Shown: positions 43,408 to 55,013 of the stretch, piece by piece | How positions within the stretch are numbered: the first letter of the stretch is position 1 | Layout of the letters: every line of letters starts with the position of its first letter | DNA from: Diphasiastrum complanatum | Taxonomy: Eukaryota > Streptophyta > Lycopodiopsida > Lycopodiales > Lycopodiaceae | Length of the DNA stretch: 64,000 bases | Assembly (NCBI GenBank): GCA_029204225.1 | Contig: CM055095.1 | Location: 64,680,158 to 64,744,157, forward strand | Direction: 5' to 3' | Translations under genes and position numbers: made by a program | Notes under the pieces: model-generated | Databases searched by the model: none | Told to the model about the DNA's origin: nothing | What the model saw: the letters and a program-made list of their open reading frames with translations, nothing else

Positions 43408-46120
43408 TTTTCAAAGTCTACGTATGCTGTAAAAACTGGGTATGAGCAGCTAATTGGTCAGTGAATTGAATGAAGACAAAGAGTATCTCAGCCAAATTTA
43501 GTGGATGGATGGCTTTGGAGCTTAAAAATTATTGTCATGATGGATGACTGTGGAGCTTAAAAATTAGTGTCATTGGCAGCAGAGGCGTGTTAGTAAGCAG
43601 CCCGCTGCTTAATCCCCATCCTGGACGTATGATCTAGTGTTTCCATTTGCATGACCTTTGTATGCTGTGGTGGAGGGTTTTCAGCCACCCGCAATTGTTA
43701 GACAGAAATATTGGACTAATGATTTAAGTAATTACCTTTAGCTCTGCAACACTATTGAGCTGTCATTGATGATTCTGGCGATTTGGGATGCAGTGGTGGT
43801 TAATGTTATTGCCACCCGCTCCACTGGAACTTGTTTTTGAGTTTGTATGTTGTCAATGAATTGAATGAGTAACGCTGCACCCACGCAGCTTGTTTTCTTT
43901 GACATTTATTGTGTTCTCACAATGAACGTGCGTGTCGTTATCTTATGGACGTTGTAGGCAATTGTCCCTGAACGTCTTTCTCTGAGTCTGCATTCTCCTT
44001 TTGCCACATGCTATTTTGTCAGATCTTATAGTGCAGTGGGTAATACCGTAATTGTATTAAACACTGTACTTATGTAACCAGATGGCTCAGGTTGAATCTC
44101 GCAGTCATTTAATGCCAAATCTCAAAAGGTTCCCATCCAAGAGTGTACTTGATGTGAGAGTGCCAATACACTTTAATTTTGTACTTTTGTCGTTGGGTTT
44201 AATCTGAGTTTTCCTCATTTTAGGGGTCTTCTCATAATTGGAAAATTGTTGCCTTCTAAATCCACTTAAACCTAATGTTAAAATGCTCCAAAGGACATCT
44301 TAGATTAAGCGAAAATTACGGCTATCTTCTATTTTTGAGCATGAAAATGCTAGTACAATGTAACTGCGTTGATGCTCTCATTCATAAAGAAAATTCGAAT
44401 ATTTTGAAGATTCCTAGTGTCAACTAATATTATTTACTCTATCTTGGTTTTCTATCGAGAAAGGTTTCCTATTTTATTCTTTTCCTCGCGCTTCAATCTT
44501 AATTTCAGCTAAAGCGTTAGAGCCAACAATGCTTTAGGAAGGGAGAGCAAAGGCCTTCCCCCTAGAAAACCCTCGCCTAATTTTTGCAAAAAAGGAACTT
44601 TTGTAAGATTAAAACTTAGTTTCTATCTATCAAAAACGCGTTACTCCTTAGGGAAAGAGCTCGTGTAACTATTGATGGCGCGCTTTGGGACGGTGGGCAC
44701 TCCTGACCCAGCTTTCAATTCAAACAAACACTGCCATCCATGCCCATCCCATGTTCCTGAGATTCTTTAACACCTGCACGTTATATTCACCACTTTTCAC
44801 ATCCATTTAATAAACAGAACAAAGAAAAAGAACGGAAAACTTCCCTATTTAATGGAGTGAGTTGGTAGATCTGGCGAGTGGGAGCATCACCACCGACCAA
44901 ATTTTCTTTCATTTCAATTTTCCAGCTGCCCATTCTTCAAAACTCACAAAGAAAAAGGCTGTATGTGCAGTCAGGCCAGATCCCCTCCCTGGTTGTAGTT
45001 GCTCATTAAAAGGGAAAAAAGGGGGGATGGGTATGAAAAGGCCATATCAATTATAATAATACGGAGATTTAATTCTCGAAATTGCCACATGCTGGCAGAG
45101 GACATGGAAGTTTGGAACCCAGGGTACAAACCCAAGAGTCCGTGATATTCCTGGAGACTGAAGAGTCAAGAGTCAAGAGTCCAAGAGGATTGAATAATGT
45201 ACTTTGGGCAATTATGTAAGAATTTGTATAACTGACTGTATTCTAATTCTTTTTAAGGTTCATGTATTTCTCCCTAGATTATGGTGAGAGATAATTGTGT
45301 ATGGGGTGCAGGACCCAGGTCCTTATAGTGCACTACCTTATAAAGTATTATGATAAGAATGACCTTAGATGAGTGTGTTGGGGGTAGTGAGCTTCAAGTG
45401 AGGTACCAACCCAAGCTTGGGTGAAATTTCTTTTACAGCATGACAAAGAAACCTTTTTAGTTTAATCAGCCCTCATCCAAAATTATATTATGTTTGTTTG
45501 GGAAGCTCAAATTATAATACCACTAAAAATTTAATCACCTACTTGCTTTATTATCATTTGTCATCTACATTCACATTCTCACTTTAATTGATGCAAGGAC
45601 CAAGGTATAATTTTTTAACTATGGAGTTTTGATTTATGTTAAGGATTTTTTATAATGAAAAAATGGATTCAAATGAGATTTTAAGCCCTTTGGATTTATG
45701 CCAATGAAGGCTATCCCATAATTATGTTGAAGATTAATGGTAATGAAAAAATAGTGTTATGGGAATGGTTTTACATGAGAATAAAATACCTTTTGGTTAA
45801 TGCCAAGTCTCCAAGATAGGAGATGGGATATTGAACCCATGACCTTACATGAGGCTATAATGAGTACATGCACCTTGTTACAAATTCAATTTAAGCCAAG
45901 CTTAGACACTACTAAAGTCAAGATCTACTTATTTCTTTGAGCTATTAATGAAAGCATTAAGCTAAAAACAACTAGTGACTAATATACATAAATAAAACCT
46001 TAACATTCAATATTTGATAGGTTTATATAGTGAGGTGAGTTTATTTCCCTACATGAAAGTTGACCATTCCTATGCGCATAAGTTTTGATAACTTTTGATA
46101 GACGTTTTAACTACTCTCCC
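43408..46120. other. Expansin 3' UTR and intergenic DNA
   Basis: No AATAAA lies close to the stop; AATGAA variants occur near 43469 and 43853 and could serve as polyadenylation signals. Similar phrases GGATGGATG...TGGAGCTTAAAAATTA at about 43502 and 43539 form a short tandem duplication in the UTR. A triplicated AGAGTCA lies near 45162-45180. No other gene is seen. Confidence 0.55.
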
Positions 46121-46128
46121 AAAGGGCC

Positions 46129-46179
46129 AAAAGTCTTGTTTGGATTTCTTGTAGGGCAAGAAATCCAAACAAGACTTTT
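46129..46179. repeat. Perfect 23-bp inverted repeat hairpin
   Basis: 46129-46151 (AAAAGTCTTGTTTGG...) is the exact reverse complement of 46157-46179, with a 5-nt loop TAGGG. There are no mismatches over 23 bp. Confidence 0.95.
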
Positions 46180-46470
46180 CTAGAATTGCTTTGGATGTTG
46201 GCATAGGCAAGACATTATGAGAACAATGTCTTTTATGAAGATAATGCCCATCGAATTTTCTTTTATTTCTATGTAGGGCAAATTTCTCAAGCCCAACAAA
46301 AGCAAACTTAAAGGTAAAAGAAAACAAATCCAAGGACAATGAGATTTGTCATTGAAAAATGATATTAATCATTATTTTACATTGGGTAAAGCCCCACAAC
46401 CAATAAGCATTTTACCTTTTTGAGCTTCTACACCTCTAGAAGTGCCCCTCTCACCTCCTTCTCTAACACT
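46180..46470. other. Spacer, no gene seen
   Basis: AT-rich. TAGGGCAA(A/G) from the hairpin loop recurs near 46274. No coding motif seen. Confidence 0.45.
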
Positions 46471-47175
46471 GCAATTTCTACGGGTTTGTTTCCCTCACAT
46501 CTTACAAGATCGTAGCGAAAACTATTGCTAGAATGATTGCCCCTCTCCTCCCCTCCCACTTTTCCAAAAGTTAGTCTAGCTATATTTTAGGCAAATCTCT
46601 TTTTGATAACATCCTGAACGTATGGTCAGCTATGTATTCCTCTCTCTAGTACAACTACCCAACTCTCATGCTCAAGTTTGATTTTGATAAAGCTTTTGAC
46701 CGCATCAGTTGAAACTACCTTCTTGCTTGTTGTTCCTATTTTGATCTCCTAGAGTGTATCACTAAAATTATCCATGCCCTCTTCGTACCTACCTCGTCTT
46801 CCATTCTTTTTCAGGGTGTCCTATCTCCCTCCTTCCATGCTTCTTGTGGTATCAGACAACTTTTTGCAAATAACTTGGCTTGCACTACTGAATTTCACCA
46901 CCAACTTTCTCCCTTCTTCTTCTTGAATTAGCTCACGTTTGTTACATTTCTAACTCTCAGATCAATTATTAGAAATCCAATATTATTGTTCTCTCTCATG
47001 ATGTTTCATCTAATTGGCGTCAACATCTAGGCCTCAACATCTTTCATCATGGCACCATTTTCAAATATCTGGGTTTCTCACTTGGAGGTTCTCTTTCTAA
47101 TAGAGATTGTTTTAACTAGATTATTGAGAGAATCATATCCAAAATTCTGCTATGAGATTCTTGTGACCTCTCCTT
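46471..47175 (+). pseudogene. LINE (L1-type) reverse transcriptase remnant
   Basis: The plus-strand reading shows ordered L1 RT blocks. YKIVAKTIARMIAPLLPSHF (46505-46565) is followed by LMLKFDFDKAFDRIS (46670-46710; the first catalytic Asp in FDFDKAFDR). Then come SSILFQGVLSPSFHASCGIRQ-like and, near 47060-47095, FKYLGFSLGGS. The YADD box is not visible, stops are frequent, and a deletion removed the palm region near 46880. The remnant ends where the Copia C2 LTR begins. Orientation is the same as the LINE tail at 38900, but they need not be one element. Confidence 0.7.
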
Positions 47176-47196
47176 TCCTGCTAGACTGTGATAGGG

Positions 47197-48243
47197 TATA
47201 GAAATCACGTTCGATATGATTACGTAGCCAAACATCAAGCATCAAAACATCAGACAAATAATCTGTTGCGAACAGCTAGACAAATTATTAGTCGCGAATT
47301 ACTCGCGAAGAGCTAGACTAATAATCAGTCGTGAATTAGTCGCGAAAAGCAAGACTAAATATTAGTCGCGAACAGCTAGACTAATAATCATTCGCGAAGA
47401 GTAGACAGCCAGATTAAGTAATTAGAAAGCCAGACAACACGTAGAAAAGCATTGCAATATTGACACAAATCTGAACGCAGAACAAACAGAGCCATAATCA
47501 GATTAAGCATAACAAAATATACAGGTCAATAATGCAGGTGAGCACAAAACAATAGCGAACATAACCGCGTGCTTCACAAAGCTAATCACACAATCTATAA
47601 AGATGATGAACCTATTACTGATTACACATCTGGAAGAAAAGAATCAATGCGCGAAAGCATCTACGATGTCTATCTCTGATTATCAGTGATGTTTCATTCT
47701 CTCTTCTGTTCTATTCTGATGCCGTTCTCTAAATACGTAGATGGTATTTAATATATACATAATTTTTACAGGTGTACAGATGAAGAAGGTACAAAAGTGG
47801 TTGTGCTGTCTATGGGAGATCGTGGGTGGTTGCTGTCATTGTCAAATCTGATTGCATAGTGCATGGGATGAGCGTGAGGAGGCCGCGATGTTGGCCTTCG
47901 CTAAAATTAACATTGATGAAAATGCGAAAAATGCGACACTCTGACAAATGCCTTAAAAATTGATTTACAGGGTACCTTTGCCTTTCTATAAGGGCACCTT
48001 TGGCATTTGTAGGGCAGTGTCGCATTTTTTGCCTGTCATGAAACGCGTGTAAAAATACAGTGTCGCGTTTTTTCATCTTTTTTACTTGTGGAAATCCCCG
48101 AGTAATGCAGACTGTCACGTTTTTTGCCTGTCTTATTTTACATGTAAATATGCAGACTGTGTGACAACACAAGCAAAATACAACAGCATGAATGGAGGCA
48201 GATTAACATAGGATTTAGGAGAGTAAAGGAGGTAAATCCAACA
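47197..48243 (-). mobile_element. Copia C2 3' LTR, outer end truncated
   Basis: The right end CCAACA gives a minus-strand start TGTTGG directly at a polypurine tract. About 750 bp match C1 LTR 10800-11545. The outer (left) end is truncated against LINE sequence near 47197, so no target duplication can be checked. Short blocks with TCGCGAA and AGCTAGACTAATAAT repeat three times near 47270-47400. Confidence 0.75.
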
Positions 48244-48255
48244 GCCCTCCTTAAT
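48244..48255 (-). promoter_or_regulatory. Polypurine tract of Copia C2
   Basis: Minus strand AAGGAGGGC abuts TGTTGG. Confidence 0.7.
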
Positions 48256-49627
48256 CTAGATCCGTGAATGCCTTGATCTTCAGACTAAGTAATGCACAAA
48301 ACTTGTTGTGTGCATTAACACTTAATGTCTTTGTAAATATATCTGCAACCATGTCCTGCATTCTACAGTATGTTAAGTTTACCTCCTTGTTGAGAACCTT
48401 GTCCCTAATATAGTGATATCAAATTTCAATGTGCTTACTCCTAGAATGAAATCTAGGGTTGGCCGATAAGGAAACAGCACTCTGATTATCACATAATATG
48501 ATTGTAGGATTGTACTGATACAAACTAATATCTGACAGTAAATTTCACAACCAAAATGCTTCTTTAATAGATTGAGAAGCAACTACGTATTCTGCTTCTG
48601 TAGATGAAAGAGCGATAGAGATTTGCTTACGACTGTTCCATGAGATAGGACCGTCGTTGAGGAAGAATGTAAATCCAGATGTGGACTTACAATTGTCTAC
48701 ATCTCCTCCCCAGCTTGCATCAGTATATTCACTGAGCTGATGATGATTGTCATTGCTGACTTCATAGCAGATGCACTGGTCCATGGTAGCTCAAATATAC
48801 CTCATGACTCTTATGAGAGCCTTCCAATGGGTAATGCCAAGATTAGCCATATATTGGCTAAGTGAGCTTACTGCAAAAGAGATGTTAGGTCTTGTACAGA
48901 CCATTGCTTACATAACAGATCCAAGTATCGATCGATAAGGATACTCTCTTATCTACTCCTCTTTCTGCAATGTCTGGAGACATTGGTCATTTGGCAAATG
49001 CAGGCCTAGATCCATCGGTGAGTGGGCTAACTTACAGTTCATCAGATTGTATTTGTCAAGAACATTATGAAGATACCTTTGTTGAGTGATATAGATCAGT
49101 CGTCTCGCTCTGTCTCTGTGGATTTGAATGCCTAGACAGAAGTGAGCTTCACCCAAATCAGTCATGTCGAACTCAGAAAACAACATCTATTTAGAATCCT
49201 TGACCAAATTGGTATTGTTGCTGAAAAGCAACGTATCATCCACGTATAAGGTCATCATAATAAAGGATTGATTCACCGACTTGGAATAGATATTGCAATC
49301 AACAATGCTTGGTTGGAAATCTTGTCTAATGAGAAATGTGTTGATCCTCTGAAACCAAGCTCTAGCAGACTGTTTCAAGCCGTAAAGTGCCTTATGGAGT
49401 TTACAGACATGATTTTTCATACCTTCCAGAACATATCCTTTGGGCTGGATCATATAACTGTCTTCTTGTATAACTCCATTCAAATAAGTTGTTTGCACAT
49501 CAAGTTGATGCACTTCAAGGTCGGTAGCTACAGCATATGATAGGAGGGTTCGGATCGATGAATGCTTGACTATTAGACTGAGATCAGAGTCTGGTTGGCT
49601 AAGTGCCTCTTCGACTGTTGTCAGCTC
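48256..49627 (-). pseudogene. Copia C2 reverse transcriptase-RNase H
   Basis: RT fragments: LLSYAVATDLEVHQLDVQTT from about 49550, LYGLKQSARAWFQRINTF, and LYVDDTLLF (catalytic YVDD, about 49220). RT/RNase H connection at 49186-48953: FDMTDLGEAHFCLGIQIHRD. RNase H at 48784-48545: EYTDASWGGD and LSSTEAEYV. The C-terminal ADIFTKTLS-like end is at about 48340. The RT fingers (CKWV...KARLV) are missing, so 49627 passes directly from linker to palm. Several stops are present. Confidence 0.88.
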
Positions 49628-51445
49628 CTATATCAAGAGACATGCAGACTCAAGAGTATACCTTGTGGGCTTTGTGCGCACTCGGCTTGATATTCTGGAA
49701 GGAATCGACTGATGAACCACTCCTAAGACTTGTTGCTGGGTAGCAGCAACGTCTTCGTCTAATTCGCTGTCGAATAGTGGATCGACAATGGACACGCTTG
49801 AGCTTGAAGCTCGGATAGTCGTGTCAATGGCAAGTGATAAAAATTCTCTTGGGACAATATCTTTGCCTTTGATGTCGACGAACTGATCCTCGGTAAATAT
49901 TGTATCTCGGCTGTACAAGATTTGCTGGGTATCAGGATCATACAGCTTGTATGTGTTATCAGATGAAATATACCCAATCAGGATGGTCTTGAGACCCTAG
50001 AAGTCGTATTTCTTCCTTGTGTCTTTCAGGATCTGCGCGTAGGCGACGCATCCGAATACTCTTAGGTTCTTCATAGAAGGCTTAGAGCCTGTCCACACCT
50101 GCCTGAGAGGGCCTTGGTAACATATGTTCTGGACGTAAGCTGCAGTGGAGACAGCTTTAGCCCTGAAGCTCTTGGGTAGCGATGCATGTGCCAGCATACA
50201 TTTAGCTAATTCAAACAGAGTACGGTTCTTCCTCTCGGCTAAGCCATTAGACTGAGGACTATAAGGAGTAATGAATTGATGCTCAATGTCTTGGCTCTGG
50301 CAGTACTCCTTAAATTTAGTAGAGATGTACTCTCCACCATTGTCAGACCTCAGAGGCTTGATCGTCCTTCCAGCCTCTTTTTCTGCACTCTCCTTGAAGA
50401 TTTTGAAGCAACTGAAAGCTTTTGATTTCTTCTAAATAAAATATACCATAGTCCTTCTGAAAAATTCATCAATAAAAGTAATAAAATACTTTGCATCCTT
50501 CAGAGAGGGATTCCTCATCGGGCCACAAATGCCTGAATGCACAACATCTAACAATCCTCTAGCAGTATGTTGATGGCTTAATCTAAATGGTTTCCTAGTC
50601 TATTTACCAACTAAATAGTCTTGACAGACATGTAACTCGACTTTATTACTAAGATAGTCTAGATCAAGAATAATAGAATGTTTAGACATTTGTTGTACAG
50701 CAGCATGATTCAAGTGACTAAGTCTATAATGCCAAAGTAAACTTTTATTTGCTTGAATAGAAGTACTAAGCGCCTGACTAGAGGCAGAAAAACAATGACT
50801 TAATCTATACAAGTATCCATGCCTTTTTGCGAGTGCTAGGATCTTGCCTATCCTATCAACTACTTTGCACTGATCACATTCGAATTCTACTTTATGTCTT
50901 AGATCTGTGATTTTGCTTACAGATAGTAGATTTGTAGATAGATTGGGTACATATAGGACTTTAGAAAGTAGCTTAGATAGATTATTTGCAAAGCTTAATC
51001 TCACAGTACCTTCACCTTTAATAGCTTGTGTGCTATTATCACCAAAGTGAACATATTTGTTGATACTATAGGGTGTATAGGACTCGAAACAACCAATGAG
51101 GTTGGTCATATGCTGAGTGGCACCAGAATCCAGAAACCAAGAAATGTCGTTGGATGTTGATAAAAAGTCGTAGATGATATGTTCTGATACCACTGATGCA
51201 ATCAGAGTCACGGTCACAAAATGGTCATGACTGCGAAACAAACGATGCAGAACAATTCGGATGGAGTTCAGATGCGATCGCTGGACACTGCCAGCTGAAT
51301 CACTCTTACAGTCCTCCAAAATGTAGTCAGGCACTGATGATCTACGTTTATAAATTAATGTAGCATTCAACGAAATTTCAACCAATGTGCGGAATTGAAT
51401 GAATGAGAGAATCGGACACGCGAATAATAGTAGACACATTTGCAT
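49628..51445 (-). pseudogene. Copia C2 protease and integrase
   Basis: In minus order: WFLDSGATQHMTN (protease, about 51145), VLYVPNLSTNLLSVSK, LLWHYRLSHLNHAAVQQM (GAG-pre-IN), and VCQDYLVGK at 50600, where the expected second zinc cysteine is not seen. Then, across stops, LRSDNGGEY (second Asp, about 50345), NGLAERKNRT (the Glu, about 50240), LRVFGCVAYAQI (about 50060) and the linker at 49918-49628. The frame is broken at least four times. Gag and the 5' LTR are absent. Confidence 0.85.
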
Positions 51446-51489
51446 TCAAAATCATACATCATAAAAGTGACATGTGCACAATGGCTACA

Positions 51490-53330
51490 CGATCATCTAT
51501 TGATTTTCTCTGATTCTTCAAGCACAGCATGCAAATTGCTGCCGCAACATACTCTGCTTCACAAGATGGCTGGGCCACAATGGTCTGCTTCTTGCTGACC
51601 CAGAGAACTGTTGCTCCTGATGCGATGGTGCATCCTCATGAGACGCTTTTACAGTCATCCTTAAGGGAAGCCCAGCTAGCATCACTGTAGGAAAGCATTC
51701 TGAAACTTGCATCACGACAATAACACAAGACATAATCTCTCGTTAATTGAAGATATTGCAAAATTTGTTTTGCAATCTTCCAATGTATCGAGCCTGGATT
51801 TGTACAGAATTGGCTCATCTTGAACACTGCATAAGCAATGTCAGGGCGTGTGTTGTCTGCAAGGTACATCAGCGAACCTATCAGCTTCCTGTAAGGTGTG
51901 AGCTGCATTTGTTCTCTCTCTTCCTCAATCTTCGGACATTCATCATTTGTCAGCACCGTCCCTGCGAGCATTGGAGTATTCGCTCATTTGCAGTTCAGCA
52001 TCCCAAAGTCCTCTAGGAACTTCTGGGTGTATCTGGACTGGTGAAGGTATATTACCTCCCTCATAGTCCCTTTCAATTTGTAAGCCCAGGTAACACCTGG
52101 CTTTTCCCAGATCCACGATCTCGAAATGTTTCAAGATGTATGTCTTCACTTCAGCAATCAGCTGCTCACTCTTGCAAAGTATCAGAGTGTCGTCCACGTA
52201 CACAACCACAATGATGATCTGCCCATCTGTAACTCTGACATACACATTGAAATCAACCAACAGGGGCTTGAATCCTAAAGATTTTAGGGCTTGATCCTTT
52301 TTCTTGTACCATTGTCGAGCTGATTATTTCAGACCGTAGATACTTCTATGCATTTTGCATGCATAGTCAGGAAGTGAATTCGAGACATACCCTGGGGGTT
52401 GATCCATATGGACTTTTTCGTCTAATTCGCCATGCAAGAAGGCTGTCTTCTCGTCCACAATGTGGATCCTGAGGTCATAAGCTGCTGCATATGCAAATAA
52501 TAGTCGTAGGGACGAATGTTTGACGACAGGAGAAGGTCTCAGAGTAGTCAATACTGTATCTTTGAGAAAATCCCTTCGCTACCAGTCTTGCCTTGTATTT
52601 CGTGACATTCCCATCTGGTCCGTATTTGAGTTTGAAAACCCATTTGCATTTGACAGTCTTGCGCTTATGTGGTAATGTTGCAACGTCCATACTTGGTTCT
52701 TCCTCATGGACTCCATCTCTTTGTTCATGGCTTGGATCCATCTGTCCTTGTTTGGACATTCAATCGCTTCCTCAAAAGTCTGTGGTTCGCCACTGAATCC
52801 GCAAAACTCTTCTGATGTAGAAGCTGAACTGCCTGGCACGTATATTGCTGACGCTCTTCATGGTCTTGTCGACCTTCTAGGAGATCCTCCTTGGACAACA
52901 ATGCCTTTGCCTTTGTCTTCTCTACTAGGTCCGGAACTATCTTGGTTTACAGGAACTGTAGCAGTAGGCTGCCTCTCGAATCTTTCGTCTTCAGATTCGT
53001 CACTATCAAGCTTCTTTCGAAGCTTATTAGGAATATGTGCATAAGCTGCATAGCCAAAGATTCTGACGTGAGACAGGTTGGGCTTTCTACCTCACCATAA
53101 CTCGTGTGGTGTCGTGTGAGGGACAAATTTTAAAAGTTGACTTTTGAGGTAAAGACTATAAATTTCCATGACATTCCTATTTACAAGTTTGTCTTGATGT
53201 GAATAATATTGCTTCTCACTCACATCATCATGCATAACATTTATACACTTGTTAGCATTGGATGATTTGGACTGCGTGTTATTTGCTAGAGGGAAAATCC
53301 CTTTTCAAGTTCAGTATGACCAAGGACCAA
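51490..53330 (-). pseudogene. Copia F, integrase end to RNase H
   Basis: On the minus strand: LSHVRIFGYAAYAHIP (integrase end, about 53075); the linker; AIECPNKDRWIQAMNKEMES and CKWVFKLKYGPDGNVTKYKA (RT, about 52780-52590); IVDEKTAFLHGELDEKV (about 52450); VVVYVDDTLIL (YVDD, about 52195); VDLGKARCYLGLQIER; PYRKLIGSLMYLADNTRPDI (about 51890); LSYSDASWASLKDDCKS (RNase H, about 51680); and a final A.YVAAA block at about 51530. Frameshifts separate most parts. No LTR was recognised. It differs clearly from Copia A-D. Confidence 0.87.
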
Positions 53331-54085
53331 GTTAGTGAATCACACTAAGCTTAAAAGTTTGCAAAGGCCCTTAAGGGTGTCTTCACGTGAGAGAGAGCCC
53401 AGCTCATTTTTGACGTCAAAAACGGGTTCTCGGCTCTCTTCCCACCTTTTGCTGTGCTTTTGCTCCACCCATCCTACTATCCTCATGTCAGCCGCCGGAT
53501 CGGCCTTCCCAACAACCTGCTCTACAAAAATTGTTGAGCTTCCTGGGTCTGCCTGCATTCAATGCCTCTAGCATCTTTCCATCACTTGGGTGCAATATAA
53601 TATCACCTGGGTGCAACAGAATCTCAAAAGGCAAGAGGATATTGCAAGAATGGGACAAGCAAAATGAAGCTTACATGCATAGGTGATCTCGGATCGGAGC
53701 TCGAAGGGAGAGAGAGAGAGCACCTACATCAAGAATGGGGGACTGTCCATGTGAAGATGAAGCTTACTTGCATTAGGTGATCTCGGGTTCCAACTGGAAG
53801 AGAGAGAGAGCACCTACGTCAAGAATGGGGGGCTGTCCATGTGAAAAAGCCTTAAATGTGCTTCACGGGATTGGTGGAATGGGCCACCAAGTGAAAGTGA
53901 GCGCTGGCATGGGTCCATGGTGGCAGGGCCGTGTCGTTTCCGCGGCGTAGAAATGCGAAGGAATCTAGCCGGCGCCCACAATGCCGACCACCGGCGCCCT
54001 AACGGGTCACTTACTAACCTGGGGTTTAACCTGAGGTTCAGAGCCGGTTAGGCATCTGGGGTTTTAATGGATCCGGGAAAAAGAG
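53331..54085. other. Upstream region of the TFIIA gene
   Basis: Non-coding, becoming GC-rich after 53880. It holds the 93-bp tandem duplication at 53664-53846. The ORFs across 53335-53571 lack recognised motifs. A TATA-like TATTTATAAT lies at about 54094. Confidence 0.45.
53664..53846. repeat. 93-bp tandem duplication
   Basis: ATGAAGCTTAC(A/T)TGCAT at 53664 recurs at 53757. Both copies continue through AGGTGATCTCGG, GAGAGAGAGAGCACCTAC, TCAAGAATGGGG and CTGTCCATGTGAA with a few differences. Confidence 0.9.
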
Positions 54086-54281
54086 GGCAAACGTATTTAT
54101 AATTTCCATTGCCTGCGGCATACGCAGACACGAAGAGATAAAGAGAGAGACAGAGAGCGAAAGAAAAAGAGGCTTTCAATATTGCTCTCTCTCATGCTTT
54201 AGCGTCGATCCATCGCTCGATCCTCCTCCTCCTCCTCCTCCTCCTCCTGTTGGCTTAGCAGCGGCAAACGTCTCTGCTACT

Positions 54282-54323
54282 ATGCCTCTTCTTCACATCA
54301 TTTTGGGATTCAAGCATTCTTAA
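54282..54323 (+). other. Possible upstream ORF in TFIIA leader
   Basis: ATG at 54282 followed by 13 codons (MPLLHIILGFKHS) and TAA, in the probable leader. It could dampen translation if it remains in the mature leader. Weak evidence. Confidence 0.25.
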
Positions 54324-54865
54324 GGCAAGCGATTCAGCATTTTAATTCAATCCAGAGTAATCACCTTTATCAGCGTTTTGAGTTTTGATGCCTAGCGCTT
54401 GCTTGTTTGATCTCTTTTGCATATTTGCTGCAGATCGTGTGGCTAGCCAGTGCAGTCAGGCCTCAGAAGATCCGCTGCTCTTCCTTGTTCATGCCTCAAC
54501 GCAGGTCAAACGCTTGATCCTGCCATCTCAAAGTAAAATAGGCTATTTTTGTGATTCAACGCTGTAGAAACTGCGTGCAAATTTCTTTGGAGTTAGATGT
54601 TTAGAAGCCCTTGTGGGGGGCTGTCTTGTTAAGGCGTGTCTCTCTACTTTAGCGCTTGCAGAAGAAACGCTTCTATCTTCAGATGTCTGCTTGTAAAGCC
54701 GCGTATAGGAGAGCCATTAAGTGAAGTGCTTAGATTACTTTAGAGATGTTATGGATGGCTGCGTCTGTCGACACCAGGGCATATATCCACAGCATTTGTC
54801 ATCTGAGTAGATCCATGGTCATTAGAACCTTACAGCTTTTCCTTTAGGGTTTTTCCTTCTGGGAA

Positions 54866-54868
<3 letters not shown>

Positions 54869-54929
<61 letters not shown>
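54869..54929. repeat. (GA)n microsatellite in TFIIA leader intron
   Basis: About 30 uninterrupted GA units. Apparent ORFs of S/L repeats on the opposite strand are artefacts. Confidence 0.97.
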
Positions 54930-54931
<2 letters not shown>

Positions 54932-55013
54932 ACCGTAGTTAATGACAAGTTTCTTTTGACCGCTGCTAGCAGATACGCTGGCGTCTGTAAAAGTGCAGGG
55001 CAAAGATAAGGAA

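Larger units (their letters stand above)
54094..55013 (+). promoter_or_regulatory. TFIIA-L: TFIIA promoter, 5' leader and leader intron
   Basis: A TATA-like TATTTATAAT at 54094 is followed by a purine-rich then CTC-repeat leader (CTC run 54221-54248). Splice-like AGGCAAGC and AGGTCAAACG sites near 54324 and 54505 and the acceptor TGCAG at about 54998, fifteen bases before the ATG, suggest one or more leader introns that contain the GA repeat. The exact exons cannot be set without transcript data. Confidence 0.4.

Noticed and set aside
46129-46179. miRNA precursor
   Set aside because: A loop of 5 nt and arms of only 23 bp without further stem do not fit a plant pri-miRNA.
52706-53100. Plus-strand ORFs opposite Copia F
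   Set aside because: They are shadows of the minus-strand integrase-RT linker.
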